Assembly (NCBI GenBank): GCA_004369085.1
Contig: ML210305.1
Coordinates: forward strand, 1-62,948
DNA length: 62,948 nt
DNA from: Coprinopsis marcescibilis
Taxonomy: Eukaryota > Basidiomycota > Agaricomycetes > Agaricales > Psathyrellaceae
Direction: 5' to 3'
A program made the position numbers and the translations under genes. Under the pieces are notes generated by a model. That model did not search any database, was not told the DNA's origin, and saw only the letters and a list, made by a program, of their open reading frames with translations. This document shows positions 46,640 to 58,252 of this stretch, one piece after another (positions within the stretch are counted from its first letter, which is position 1; each line of letters opens with the position of its first letter).

Positions 46640-47812
46640 ATGCCTGCTTTTAATGCCCTGCTCGTATCGGGGCCATGTTTTATCCATAACCTACCAGTCG
46701 AACTCCTCGAGCGAGTTTTCATCGAGGTCATGATGGCTGGCATGGAGATTTACAGCCCATACGCGTCTCCCTTCGTGATCTTGGAAGTATGCAAGCTCTG
46801 GAACACCATGGTGATGTCCTGCCCCGCCCTATGGTCCACATACTCCGCGCCTGTCGAACTGCTGCCCTTCACCCAGCAAATTCTGTGTCGGTCTGGTAAC
46901 CATCCATTAAACCTCAGGTTCGAAGCAACCAATCTAAAGGGCGAACTGGGGTATCAAGAAACATACCAATACCTCCTCCAACTCTCGCACCGTTGGAAAG
47001 TTATCGACTTTCGCTTATACGAAACAATGGTCCCTGATTTCCTCACTGCACTATCAAAGACAACAGACACCCTCCAATCTCTGGTCCTGTATATGGACGA
47101 CACCGCGATGATCCCTATTGCTGAAATAGTCTCGGAACACTGTCAGTCTCTTCGCCACCTCGAATTGGTGTCCTTCAGTCTCTACAACCAGCGCAAGGTT
47201 ATCTCATTCCCTTGGTCACGCCTTACCAGCATTACCATCAGCACATCTTCCGCGATCACCATCTCGGACGGGCGATACCTCATTGCTTCATGTACCTCCG
47301 CAAAGTCCATCCAGCTAGGCGTCATCAAGAACGAAGAGGGTACCGCGCCGGGCTACAACTGGGACTCCAGCTCCATATCCACACTCCCAGCTCTGGAATC
47401 TCTCTGTCTCGTAGTCAAACAACTCGACCCCGCCAACATCCTCAAACATTTCACTCTACCCAACCTCCAACACCTCGAGTTGAGACACTTCCGCTCGTTC
47501 ATCTGCGACCCCCCGTCTTTTGGGTCGTTCCTCACCCAATCTGGATGCCAGCTCCGAAAGTTTGTCCTAGATGCTACAGGAACCACTCGAAATTCTCAGC
47601 TTGTGGCAGAGATACTGCTGTTAGAGCCGCTCCAGGCCGTGAAGATCATCGAGTTCAGGCTTCAAGGAGTGTACCGCAAATCCATCTTCGACAGTTTCGC
47701 AAGGATGGGACGTAGACCCTCGTTCTATGCGAAGATACGCCCATACGGACTTGGGCTCCCTGGTGTATACATCGACCAGAGCCATCCTGTCACGCGGTCA
47801 TTGTACTATTAA
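46640..47812 (+). CDS. F-box protein with leucine-rich-like C-terminus
   Basis: Single coding exon starting MPAFNALLVSGPCFIHNLPV. The F-box core is LPVELLERVFIEVMMAG, then VILEVCKLWNTMVMSCPALW, the usual layout of basidiomycete F-box-like proteins. The rest, about 330 residues, alternates LESLCLVVKQL, LQHLELRHFRSF, LRHLELVSFSL-type strands with helices, consistent with an irregular LRR-like solenoid. It probably recruits a substrate to an SCF ubiquitin ligase via Skp1. Such genes are greatly expanded in Agaricomycetes, so the substrate cannot be guessed. The ATG is placed just after a CACCATAG acceptor, so it may follow a 5'-UTR intron. Confidence 0.75.
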   Translation: MPAFNALLVSGPCFIHNLPVELLERVFIEVMMAGMEIYSPYASPFVILEVCKLWNTMVMSCPALWSTYSAPVELLPFTQQILCRSGNHPLNLRFEATNLKGELGYQETYQYLLQLSHRWKVIDFRLYETMVPDFLTALSKTTDTLQSLVLYMDDTAMIPIAEIVSEHCQSLRHLELVSFSLYNQRKVISFPWSRLTSITISTSSAITISDGRYLIASCTSAKSIQLGVIKNEEGTAPGYNWDSSSISTLPALESLCLVVKQLDPANILKHFTLPNLQHLELRHFRSFICDPPSFGSFLTQSGCQLRKFVLDATGTTRNSQLVAEILLLEPLQAVKIIEFRLQGVYRKSIFDSFARMGRRPSFYAKIRPYGLGLPGVYIDQSHPVTRSLYY

Positions 47813-48604
47813 TGCCAGTTGGAAGCAAATCATATCTCGCAATCTCATAGGGAGGACTGCTAACGTTTTTTGTATACCAAGGACGGCGTGTCATATTGTA
47901 TATCCATACGCAAACGCGAACTTTACCGAGGATTCATTGGAACATTGATATGTATGAAACAACTGACGAGATTCTCATTACTATTGTTTGTCTACTACTG
48001 TAGTAGGGTTGAACGTTGATAGAACAATGCGTTGGGGTTATTACGAAAGGCAACAGAGGACCGTTGCGCTGGGCGATGTCGGTCTTGCAGAAAAATGACG
48101 TAGATTCAGACATAAATGCATGCAATGATAACGGGAATTGTAGTACGAAACTACGAAAGATGATGTGCAGGGAAATGATGTATTGAGAGTATTTAATGTG
48201 GCGATGAATTGTCGATGGGTAACCGGCAAAATGTTGCTGGGTATGTAGAGGAGCTGCGACGACCAAGAAACCCGTGCAAAAGGGTCTCCTCTAAAAATCT
48301 GAATTACAACAGAAAAGAAGGAGTGAGCGCGATAAATCCAAGCGTCGGTCACAGCTATTGACCAGTACGAGTGTCGTATGCGGAGTCCATGATCTAACCG
48401 CCTGCGAATCATTTCGCGCGGTGACAACATTGTTGCGCTCTGATCGTGCATGACCTCTGCTCAATGCGAACTAAGCGATTGAAACGACGTTTTTGCGATT
48501 CGAAATGATCGGACTGTTCCAGAAGCGAGCCTGGCAATCATCAAACGGACATCGGGAGTTGTCGCCATGTTTTAACAGGCAGAATCAGGGTTTGTAATGC
48601 CTGA
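47813..48604. other. Convergent intergenic region
   Basis: 792 bp between the F-box and MED19 3' ends. Minus-strand frames near 47934-48451 have no motifs, poor codon structure and no splice support. No gene seen. Confidence 0.55.
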
Positions 48605-50621
48605 TCATACACCTTGCGGCGTAGGTTGCTGCTGTATGTGTTGATTCGAGTCCGCCGGGCCATCCTGGGAAACGAATGCATTCAGGATGCTGGGTAGCCA
48701 TTCATTACTCCATGTAACTCACCAGCCTGATTTTCTTCAACGGCCGAGGTCTGGCACCAGGAGCTCCAGCACGCGCACCGACAATTGCTTTTGGTTGCGT
48801 CGCTCCCAGGTGATTTGTCGTACCATTGGTACCACCATTTGTCAGCCCGGGCCCATGAGAACCGTTGAGATGTCCAACATCTACTCCTCCATCGTCGCGG
48901 TCCCGCTTCTTAAGCCTCTCGTATCCTGATGTAGCTGCAGAGGTAGGTATTGAAGGTGTACCAGCCGCATTGGGGCCAGCGGTTCCAGGCCGAGGAACAT
49001 TTGAACCAGGTCGTGGTACAGACGACCGTTGATGTCCTGCGGTATTCGCTGTCTGCGACACTTGAGCAGCGGCGGCGTTGACTTGAGCCGTCGCGGAACC
49101 TGGTTTCGGAACTGTTGAGCCTGGCCTTGGAACTGTTGAGCCTGGCCGTGAAACTGTGGATCCTGGTCGTGAAACTGTGGATCCTGGTCTTGAGGCGGCT
49201 GATCCGGGACGAGGAGTTCCAGTATTTCCGGTCGCTGGTCTGGGTGTAGACGTCGTCCGCTGAGGTATCCCTGTCCCTTGGACCTTTCCAGGCATTGCCG
49301 CTGTCGCTGGAGTGGGGACGGGTGCTCGCAATGGAACGCCGGAGGTAGCTTGTCCATCTTGTCCTTGAGTCTGCTGAAGCTTGGACAAGCGCTTTGCCTC
49401 TTTCTGTTGGTAGAATGCGGATATGCGTGATGCACAAGGGGGAAATAACGGAGAAAAAGGAATGAATGTATTAGGAATAGTCGTGATCCACATCTAATAG
49501 GACGCACCCTCTTCTTCCGATCTTCTCGAGCTTGTGCCGACTCTGCCACCAGAGCATTGATATTCCACTAAAAACACTTGGTCAAACTGAAATGACGGAA
49601 TACGCCATAACCTACCCCTTTCAGACCATCCTGACTGACGGTGAATGAATCTTCTTGCGTGTGCTCGTCGAACGGAGTTATTTGGACCCATGGTTTTGAC
49701 GGGAACAGCATTATATTTGTCAAGTACTCGTCCTTTTTCGTGGAGTGTTTACCTGTCGAAGAAAACGATCCAAACAACGTGAGTGAATATGTCTATCTGA
49801 CGATAAAACGGTGCCTGATGCATCCGGAAAGAACGATGGGAATCACGACACCCATCCTATCTCCACCAGACCGGACATTGGAAAGATAGTAGAACAGAAT
49901 ATGGAACACACCTGGCATGCCCTTGATTAGATGCCTATAGGAGTTTTTGCCCTTCTTTTCTTTCTTTCCGCCTGGGCCGTCGTCGTCGTCACCCTCACCC
50001 AGACCATGCGGAGGCCGCCCTCCCCCTCCTACGTCACTCATGTCAACATCCACCTCCTTGCCCTTTCCTTTGTCGCCAGGCGAAGGAGTACCAGTGGCGC
50101 CCACCCCAACTTCATCGCCGGGTAGAACTGCAGGCCGAACATAACGATCATACGCCGGATGCAGATTGAGGCGCGCTAGCAGGTCTTGCGAGCTTTGGAG
50201 ATGGAGTTTCGATTTTGGTGGGGCTGCAACGATGAACATTGCGCGTCGAATAGGCCGAGTGAGCAGAGTGATAGAAAGGCAAAGGTCAGTCAAGGCTCCA
50301 AGCATCGTCCGAGCTCAGTAAGAACAATGAAATTAAAGCGTGGCACACAAGGCCAGACTTGGCTTCGGTTTCCAATTTTCGCAGCGAACATTAACAGAGA
50401 GGAGACATACCAGGCGGGGGCAGGAATTGTGTGAACGAGGGAGGCGTTGCGGGACGATGTGGCGGCGATGACGAGTATGCAGGGGGCGCAAAAGTCACAC
50501 CTTCGGTTCCACCAAGGTTTCCAGGTGCAGGTGGGAGGATGCCTGGCGACAATGGCGGTTTTGAGGGACCAGCGACGGCGTTGGTTGATGTACCATTGAA
50601 ATAGGCGTGGTCGCCGTTCAT
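48605..50621 (-). CDS. MED19: Mediator complex subunit 19
   Basis: Starts MNGDHAYFNGTSTNAVAG (Pro-rich N-terminus). The conserved Med19 core is assembled across introns: SSQDLLARLNLHPAYDRYVR, NSYRHLIKGMPG, KHSTKKDEYLTNIMLFPSKP, SFTVSQDGLKG, NINALVAESAQAREDRKKR and EAKRLSKLQ. The C-terminal third is low complexity with a 21-bp tandem repeat coding PGST-type units, and a basic stretch YERLKKRDRDDGG ... RPLKKIRL. A 58-nt final intron (48665-48722) leads to the true C-terminus DGPADSNQHIQQQPTPQGV; reading through would give a stop after SYME. Med19 (Rox3) sits in the Mediator head/middle and links transcription factors to RNA polymerase II. It lies in tandem with the IMD gene, 285 bp away. Confidence 0.88.
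49099..49203 (-). repeat. 21-bp imperfect tandem repeat, about 5 copies, inside MED19
   Basis: The units (plus strand) begin CCTGG and end GTTGAG, GTGGAT or GCTGAT. They encode the repeated heptad SRPGSTV / PRPGSTV in the disordered C-terminal third of Med19. The copies keep frame, so length variation would be tolerated. Confidence 0.85.
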
Positions 50622-50906
50622 GACGACGACCAGAGGGTGTTGTTGAGCCGGGAGACAGCGAGCCTTGAAGGACTGAGAGTTTGCAGGGTGACAGTGATAA
50701 CAACAATCCACCACTGAAACGGGCCCTTTCCGTGTTTGTACATGTTTGCCACTCCCTTTCAAACCGGTCCCAGTGTTCGGAATTCTCGAAATTCCACATC
50801 TTTCATTCACATATTCGTACACACAAAACAAGTACATAGCTTACAATAGGGTATAATGCATATCATAGCAAGGTCATAAATTCGTTAGACAGATCATGGC
50901 ACTTCG

Positions 50907-53900
50907 TTATCGCCTGCTATTCAGACCAAGGTTCGTCATGCTCCGGTTGGCCTCATAGCTCCGTCTTGCCCCCTGATTGCCCCCAGCAAGTCGTCCGTCT
51001 TCATGCACCCGATCAAGGTCAGGAGCACGCAGAAGATTCGTGGCACTCGAGTTTTTCTTCCCATCCAAAGATAGGAGTCCCTTGCTTCCAACATTCGCAC
51101 TCGAAACACCGCTGCCAAGGGTGAAGTTTGACCCACCAGTGCTGTTCCTTTTGGCGTCAAGGTGGAACGCACTGCTAAGTCCTCCTGGCATGCTCAGACG
51201 TCGCATCCAACTCGACTTTGGTTTGTCGGAGCTGATAGGTGGACGAAGTAGATTTCCACTAATATTGCCGTTATCCTGGGGAGAGGTCGTCTCCGTTGTA
51301 GACGTTGATGATGTTCTGTATTTGGATACAGAACATGAATCGCACCCACAGTACGGGGCGTGAGGAGATTTCGTCCTGGGCGATTGCTCTTCCTCTCCAT
51401 TCCCAAGATCCCGGTAATCCTCCCTGTTCTTTGATCTTGTCGGTGATTGCTGATGAACAGGGGCCTGACTTTCGTGATATCTCGGTTGAATGGGCGATAT
51501 GTTTCGAGCTCGCACAGGGTTGTGTGATTCCCCATCTTCAAGCTCCATTTGCGACAACGGCCTTTGCAGCTGCTGTCTTAACGAAACTCTCCGCGGCCGT
51601 AAAGGGCTGATTGGCGGTCGAGGGGAATTGTTCGTTGGAGGTTCCTCGTCAACTGTACTCATCTTCCCACCATTACTCGGCCCAACTCCGTCACGCATAG
51701 TCGCTAAGCGTGCGCGGTCTCTTTCCAATTCCCTGGCTCTGGCCTCGATTTCTCGTTCGCGTTCCATCAGATCCCGTTGCTTTTCGCGGAGTTGTTGTTC
51801 CGACATTTCTTCATTCCGTTTCTGCCTTCGTGCGTCGTCTTCCAAAGCAGGAGTGGACGGAGATACTGAATGTTGGCCTTGACGATGAACCTTACGTTCT
51901 GGTGGATAGTATTGACCCGATGGCTCTTGTTTCGGGCGAATTGTATCGAGTGGAAGGGATAGTTGACGAGACACAGGTGGTGAACTAGCTCTAGCCCTCG
52001 GTGAAATCTGACCGTCGTTGGACTGGTATTTTGATGCAATGTCTGGAACACTAAGAGGTATTCGAGGTAGCTCTCGTGGCGGAGGTGATGTAGATCCCGG
52101 CTGAAATTACAAACAGGTTAGCAAAGCCGAAAGTGTAAGGGTGGGTAATCGCACATTTGCCGAGTACCGAGTTCGCATGGCGGCAACAATGCTTGCGCCC
52201 GTATCCGTCCTTTCCACCCCTCTTCGAAGACCATCGTAGCTTCGTTCCTTGGCGCTTGGTGAAAGGGTTCGGGCAATACCAAACTCACGACCGTCGTCAG
52301 GTTTCCGGGTATGCTCATTCCATTGCCCTGGTATTGGTCCAGATGACTCGCCGGACGAGGTTATGGATGATTGGGCACGGATCGCAAGTGGTCTTCGGAT
52401 TTCTAAAGGAGGTTCCGCTCCCTGAGTGGTATCGGGCGCGGGAGGTTGATACCTCTGTTCCGGCGAAGGAGGTTGGGTAGGAAAGGCGGGTTTCGATTGT
52501 GATACCGACGCCCTCCCGTCTCGGCTAGTTTCACGAGGTCCCCAGTAGTCATGTGTAGAAGACGTTGGAGATTCAGTGAGTTGAGGCGTGGTGAGAGTCC
52601 CTAAGGAAGACTGAGCAGAATGCGACGCGGTTGAAGGTTGTGTAAATTGTCGGGGAGGTGGTATTGGGAAATGGGTGGGAGGAGCAGGAAATGCAGACAG
52701 TGTGCGAACGCTTCCAGTCACTGGATCAAAGAAAGGTTGCTTCAGGGTATCGAAAGCACTGGGTGGTGTAGGTTTCGGAGGTGACGCTTGAGTAGTCGGG
52801 GTTGACGGTGGAATGTGGGGTGACCTGCCAGATGGTGTGGTGGGTTGAGTCTGGCTTGCTTTGTCGGTTGGTGTTGCAAACGGAATTTGTGGCGATCTCT
52901 CTGGGCTAGGTTGTTCTTGAGTTGTCGAAGGCAAATCATGCTTCTGAACAATGGGAGACCGACTGGGCGGGGTACGTGCAGGTCCATTGCCTTTGGTTTC
53001 GGGAACGTCTAGACCTTTGTTCTGAGGTAGAGGCGATCCTTGAAGAGGAGCCGCCTGGCCAGGCTCCCTCATTTCGGCATTGTTTGGTGACTCCGGTGGC
53101 CCTGGAAGCCCTTGAGGGATCGGCTGCGTCCATCCACCTTCGCATAATGCACGCCACTGACCAAGCCTACCAATTGTTGGGCTAAACTTGCGAACGCATT
53201 CCCATGCCTTGAGCCATTCTGCATCAGCTATTCGTCCAAGCGAAGCAGCGACATCCGCCGTCGTGGCCGCATGCCCTTGTGTCGCATTCAAAGCGTGATT
53301 ACTGTAGCATCGACAACACGTTAGAGAATGAATGTAGCTCAATCTTCTGCGAACGCACTATTTCTCCTGTGAAATCTCCGGTCCTAACGTGTTAATTAGG
53401 TTGATGTAACGAGCGTGTTCCTCAGAAGCGTCGACTCCCTTCTTCTTCGACTTCTTCTCGTAAGACTGGCCTTGGGATCTCATTCAGTAATGCGCGATGC
53501 AGAGTTAACAACTATCATACCGGCTTGCATGATTTTGGCATTAGCACTTTCCATACGTTCATCGTGAGCCTTTTCTTCTTTCTGCAGGGTTACCGGAATG
53601 AGATTTTCACGAAGAGATAAAGATACCAATGATTTCATTTCACGTACCACCAGTTTCTTGAACCACTTCTTCACCTCAACGCTAATCCCATCGTACTCCT
53701 TGTCCACGACCTTGTTATATCTCGTGTCCACTTCCGCGAGCGTCTCAAAGATAGTCGCACTAGCGCTGAACGTATGCGCTAATCCGCCCAAGTCAACGTC
53801 CATACCCTTCTCGAATAGCAAAAGTCACGCACTCGCAACCTCTCCTGTCACTTTCAGCGCTGCAGCCTCCTTCAAAGCCTTGGCCAATTTCTTCTGCAGC

Positions 53901-54118
53901 GACGCAACCGAATTCACGGCTTCACAGTACTCGTTCAGGGTATTGAGGAGACTTTCCAGCGACTTGCATGACTTGTGGATGTCTGCTCGCTCCGCGATAG
54001 AGGGAGCAGACATTATATTCGCCGCGATGGTGCGAAGAAGGATTGGTGAAGAGAAGACAGTCTGAGCCTGAGAGGGCTGATAGCGGGGCTTGTTACCGCC
54101 TAGCGCCAGGCCGACCAT
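50907..54118 (-). CDS. IMD/BAR-domain (Ivy1-like) membrane-shaping protein
   Basis: A long gene. The ATG at 54118 gives MVGLALGGNKPRYQPSQAQ; the N-terminal 250 residues are helical: APSIAERADIHKSCKSLESL, NEYCEAVNSVASLQKKLAK, GLAHTFSASATIFETLAEVD, KEYDGISVEVKKWFKKLV, KEEKAHDERMESANAKIMQ, HARYINLINTLGPEISQEK. This matches the fungal IMD-domain family (Ivy1-type crescent dimer that binds phosphoinositides). The block DVAASLGRIADAEWLKAWEC and IGRLGQWRALCEGGW follows. The C-terminal 700 or so residues are Pro/Ser-rich with a coiled coil (REKQRDLMEREREIEARARE) and PHAPYCGCDSCSVSKYR, a Cys-rich knob. One intron near 53580-53645 is a multiple of three and reads open, so it could be mis-annotated as coding. 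Probably vacuolar or cortical membrane. Confidence 0.72.
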
Positions 54119-54370
54119 CACCCAATTTGGGTGTCTGTTGCCCACGGCGGCAATCAATTCCCATGACGTTACACGTCCCAATTAGGAGGACGCGATGTTT
54201 CGCGCGTTCGGGGTGAACAAAGGGTCAGACGCGTACAGAAAGGCTTCAAAAGGTCGTTCATTTGTCGTATAGACTGATGGAGAGTATATTTAAATTGTAC
54301 TAAGCGGCCAAAACCGGCGCAGATCATTCATAGGATCCAATGGCTTGTTTGTTCGTCGTTAGGTTTGGTA

Positions 54371-55317
54371 TTAGATTGTGCTCCAGCCGTTATCGACAGG
54401 CAGGGCCACACCAGTAATGCCAGTGCTGAGGTCGGAGGCAAGGAACAGAATTGCCTTCGCACACGTGTCGGGCACTGCAACGCCTTCTGGTTGCCCAAGC
54501 TTCGGAGTATGGGTTTCGAGAACGGGCCTAGATTGAGAGGTGAGAAAAAATAGTAATCCGACAAGGCCAGAAGGTACATACTTCAGTCGCATCAAGGATT
54601 GCATATCGAGCTTTGAGTAATCTGTGTTGGCCATTATGTTCGTAGCAACCGCTGAAGTACCATTGTCAGGTAAGTAGACATTAGGTTTCTGCCATTGAAT
54701 AACACACACCTCCCGGACAGATGGCATTGCACCTGATACCGTCATCTTTATAAAGCCACGCTGTATTTTTCGTTGCGCCAACCAAGCCGTGCTTGCTGCA
54801 CGTATACGCAACACCAGCTGAGGCACCGCTGGTTCCCGCCTTGCTCGCAACATTGACAATCGTTCCGCCTCCTTGCTCCTTCATGATTTTCACGGCTTCC
54901 CTCATCAGTTTGACCGGGGCTGTCAGGTTTATAGCGATGACCTTGTCCCATGTTTCATCGTCCAGAGTCGCTACACCTGCGTTGAAATCCATAATCCCAG
55001 CATTGTTTACAAGGATATCGACGCGGTTGAACGCTGCTTTGGCTGCATCTAAGATGGAAGTTGCGGCAGTAGCATCAGACAGATCGGCCTGGTGGAATTT
55101 AAATTGCTCGTTCGAAGAGAGAGATTCGGGGGCAGCAGAGCGATCGACGCCGAGCACAGAAGCGCCTGCCTCGAGGAACGTGCGAGCAGTAGCGAGCCCA
55201 ATACCGGAGGAAGCCCCAGTGATGATCGCAACCTAGATAATCAAACGGTGCAATCGTAAGAATCGTGTAGCGTGGATAAAAAGCCCAGCCCACCTTTCCG
55301 TTGAGGACTTGTGCCAT
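54371..55317 (-). CDS. Classical short-chain dehydrogenase/reductase
   Basis: Starts MAQVLNGKVAIITGASSGIG (first intron splits the Rossmann strand). It continues LATARTFLEAGASVLGVDRS, DILVNNAGIMDFN (NNAG), VINVASKAG-type serine loop (TIVNVASKAGTSGASAG), catalytic YTCSKHG, and after an intron AVATNIMANTDYSKLDMQS. The tail reads CAKAILFLASDLSTGITGV and ALPVDNGWSTI. The catalytic tetrad Asn-Ser-Tyr-Lys is complete. NAD(P)-dependent oxidoreductase of the FabG-like or glucose-dehydrogenase-like type, cytosolic, substrate unknown. Unlike the 28.2-kb SDR, this copy is intact. Confidence 0.9.
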
Positions 55318-56810
55318 ATCAGATGCTTGAACGCGAGGGATATTGGGTGGAAGGAAGGTGGTGGTTTGTTAACTTCACACTCACCACTTGCCGTCCTTTT
55401 ATCATGGGACCAGATGTAGGTGTGTCTATTTGTCACCGCAGCCTATCGTACGAGTTTGGGTCCACAGCCCTCTGGCACAAGTCTTACAAGACTGCCTCCG
55501 AGGTAGGCACTCGCAAGCGCTCCCCAACGACCACTCTCCGGCAGAAATAATATCCAAGGCTCACTTGTTATGCTCCAAATCGATGTTTTGACGGCTACGT
55601 CGGGCAATCGGTGTACTGTGTACACCTTGTAAGCGTCCCGAGAGCAAGGCATTGGGGATTTTGGCCCGTCACATGTCCATAGATTATAGTGACGGCGGTA
55701 GAAAGAGAACAGCCGAAGAATTCAGTCCTTGAGCCGGGGCCCGAGAGGCTGTTGTTCGATTCTCGAAGCAATTCAGGATGTTTACGTTGAGACAACCTGG
55801 GTATAAAAAAATTAAGAAAATACAGGTGTAGATTGATGAAAGTGCTTACCAGCTTCCATTGAATTTGACAGGTCGCAGCAACCTCGAGCCTCGATGATTT
55901 GTACATAGGTCCACCATAGATTCATAGAAGTGGAGCAGGTTGTCGATGCTGAGCAGACATATGCGCGTCTCGGTGAGATATACTTTCAACCATGGTAGAC
56001 ATCCGGACGCGTATTGCCATTAATTGAGAAACCGAATTCTGAGTTAGCGTCGAACTATTCGACAAGATCTGGTATCGCTGTGTCACTGTCGTCGTAAACA
56101 AGCCAGATATCCTCCTAAAGATATAGATATTTCCGAGTCAGTGTCATCGTGATGACCGGTGACCAGTGCTAGTAAGCTTCAAGTTCGTGTCACACTGTGT
56201 GGCCCGTTTGAATGCCGCTTCCTGCAAACCCAGCGGCCCGAGTCAAGGGGCGGTGGTCCGAGTCCGATGGTGGAACCGGAATGTCACGGCTTTCTTAGCG
56301 CTTTAATCTTGACACTGAACCAGGACCATACAACGATTACAAAGTCACCGCACGCGAAATACCAACTGCTACTGATTCGAAGTTTTGCTGATAAGTAGGA
56401 TTTATTAGCAGCGGACACGATTGAGATGAACTTGATGATGGTTTTGCAAGCAGACCAGATTCATATGTGAGTTAACTCCTTATAAAATATGCCTTCCACT
56501 TATTAATCGGCGACAAAGAACTTTTTTTGGTCCTTCAAGGCCTAAATTTCACAGAGAGGGCAAAGACCGCCGTCCGCTGATAGCTCATCTATGCAAGTAC
56601 CTGCGCAGATGCGTCATCGGCTCACGCAACTTCTAATCGCATTGCAACTGCGTTACTGATCACAAATGTGTATCCATGGCAGGGCTCCAACCCCTTGAAA
56701 CTTGAAACCTCGGCTGGTTATGACCGTCAGGACAATGCATAAAATGGGGGATCATCTAACCCTGTAACCCAGCGAAGAGTCCTCGTCATCTGCTCTACGA
56801 ATCCGCCATA
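55318..56810. other. 1.5-kb intergenic region
   Basis: No supported gene. Short frames on both strands lack motifs. The right end contains an A-rich GCATAAAATGG about 75 bp before the secreted-protein ATG, possibly its TATA element. Confidence 0.55.
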
Positions 56811-57302
56811 ATGATTTTCGACCTGAAGAATCTTTCCTGTGCGCTTGTCTTCGCTCTCTTCCTTGCCATCCCTACCACATCAAGGCCTCTGAACGTAGAG
56901 AAGGCCTGGACAAGGACAAAGGTTATCCCGACATCAACCAATTTCCCCCAGCCGTCGGGTACATTCGTCCAACCATCATCGGTCCCTTCAGCCTGTTTCC
57001 CTGTAGGGACAGGAGTGTCAGGCTCTGCCTTTGGAGGACCACGGCCAACCGGCTTCCTCTCAGAATTGGAACAATCTGATTCTGGCTTCCCGGGGCCACG
57101 ACCAACTGCATTCCCCTCCGGAGTTGAACCATCCGGCGCACCCTTCCCCTCAGGTTCCTTTGAACCTGTCCCATTCCCGTCCGGCTGCCCTCCTTTCGAA
57201 TCAGCGCCATCCAGTTCTTTCAGTAGCGGATTCGCTGGACCTACCGATTTTGAAGATATCGACCTTGGACCACGACCCACTGACTTCCCCGCCACCACAT
57301 AA
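56811..57302 (+). CDS. Small secreted Pro/Ser-rich repeat protein
   Basis: Uninterrupted frame of 163 residues starting MIFDLKNLSCALVFALFLAI, a clear signal peptide with likely cleavage near PTTSRP. The mature part is Pro/Ser/Phe/Gly-rich with only two cysteines and repeats of GPRPTxF: GGPRPTGFLSE, GPRPTAFPSG, LGPRPTDFPAT. No known domain. It could be a cell-wall-associated or effector-type secreted protein, or the precursor of a short repeated peptide; no KR/KK sites flank the repeats, so Kex2-type processing is not supported. It is isolated, about 1.5 kb from the next gene. Signal peptide and repeats are seen; function is unknown. Confidence 0.6.
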   Translation: MIFDLKNLSCALVFALFLAIPTTSRPLNVEKAWTRTKVIPTSTNFPQPSGTFVQPSSVPSACFPVGTGVSGSAFGGPRPTGFLSELEQSDSGFPGPRPTAFPSGVEPSGAPFPSGSFEPVPFPSGCPPFESAPSSSFSSGFAGPTDFEDIDLGPRPTDFPATT

Positions 57303-58252
57303 CTGATTCGACCACGTAGACCCATTGTTTGAATGGCTTATGCAAAGTACTTCAGGTATAAACTACATCAGGAAATCATCAGGGGTCGGACCAGGTTTGG
57401 TCTGGTCTTGTCCGAACAGGATATGATCAGACCTGTGGTAAATTTAGAATAATAAACAACATAATGGTATTCACTTGACAATCTCTGCTGAGAATGTTCA
57501 CCTGAACAAAGAGTTATAGCTGATAGACCATGAAGCCATGCTGCTCAATGTGACACTGGACCGTCAGACTGTTGCACCAAGGTAACTGATGCTGATGTTG
57601 ATGATTATCAACCATAAAGACGAACTGGCCTCGGACGCGCCATTTCGGCATCAAAGCACCGGGTCAAATGCGTCTTGGAATAACGTGTGAATGCTTAAAA
57701 GAATAAGGGCAAAGAGCCAAATTTGACAGGGCGATTCTAGGTGATCCTTCGGAGCAGAGTACATCTGTCTGATGGCATCGAACTGCAAGGGACGGATGGT
57801 TTACACCTCACCAAGGAGTGCCTTTGCTATAATCCTGATCCTCAAGGGATAGAGAATATCCTTGTTATAATCCAGATTCCAAACGGACACAGGGTTAATC
57901 AGGTTATGTCAGTTTACGTGGTGAGCATCTCGATATTTTGGACGTCAGGACACCAATTTTCTCTGAGTGAGCACACGTGAGAGCAGACATCTGGATTGGA
58001 GCATCTGCGCACTTGAATAACCCTGGTATCTATGGCTTGTTGTAGTTATCATGATGTCGATGGGACGATGCGCACCACCGAATTGCCAGCCGAAATTATT
58101 GGGCTTCGTTATTTTTGGAACACATCAGTTCTGAAAGCGGAATTGATATTTCATGAATCGGAAGCATCGGCGAAGTTAATGTACAAGGTCTATAAAGGAA
58201 TCCGAATTACAACGAACCACCCCAGATACAAACGTTGAACGACATGGAAGGT
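57303..58252. other. Intergenic region
   Basis: 950 bp with no supported gene. An imperfect palindrome TCGGACCAG ... CTGGTCTTGTCCGA lies at about 57386-57415. A 68-codon plus frame at 58032-58238 overlaps the 3' end of the DUF6698 gene and shows no motif. Confidence 0.5.

Noticed and set aside
48910..49549. Alternative minus-strand frames over MED19 rich in Gln or Arg.
   Set aside because: Shifted frames of the repetitive Pro/Ser coding region.
53580..53645. Apparent coding stretch VREMKSLVSLSLRENLIPVT inside the IMD gene.
   Set aside because: It is an in-frame (3n) intron with GTACGT donor and CTGCAG acceptor; removing it joins two conserved blocks.
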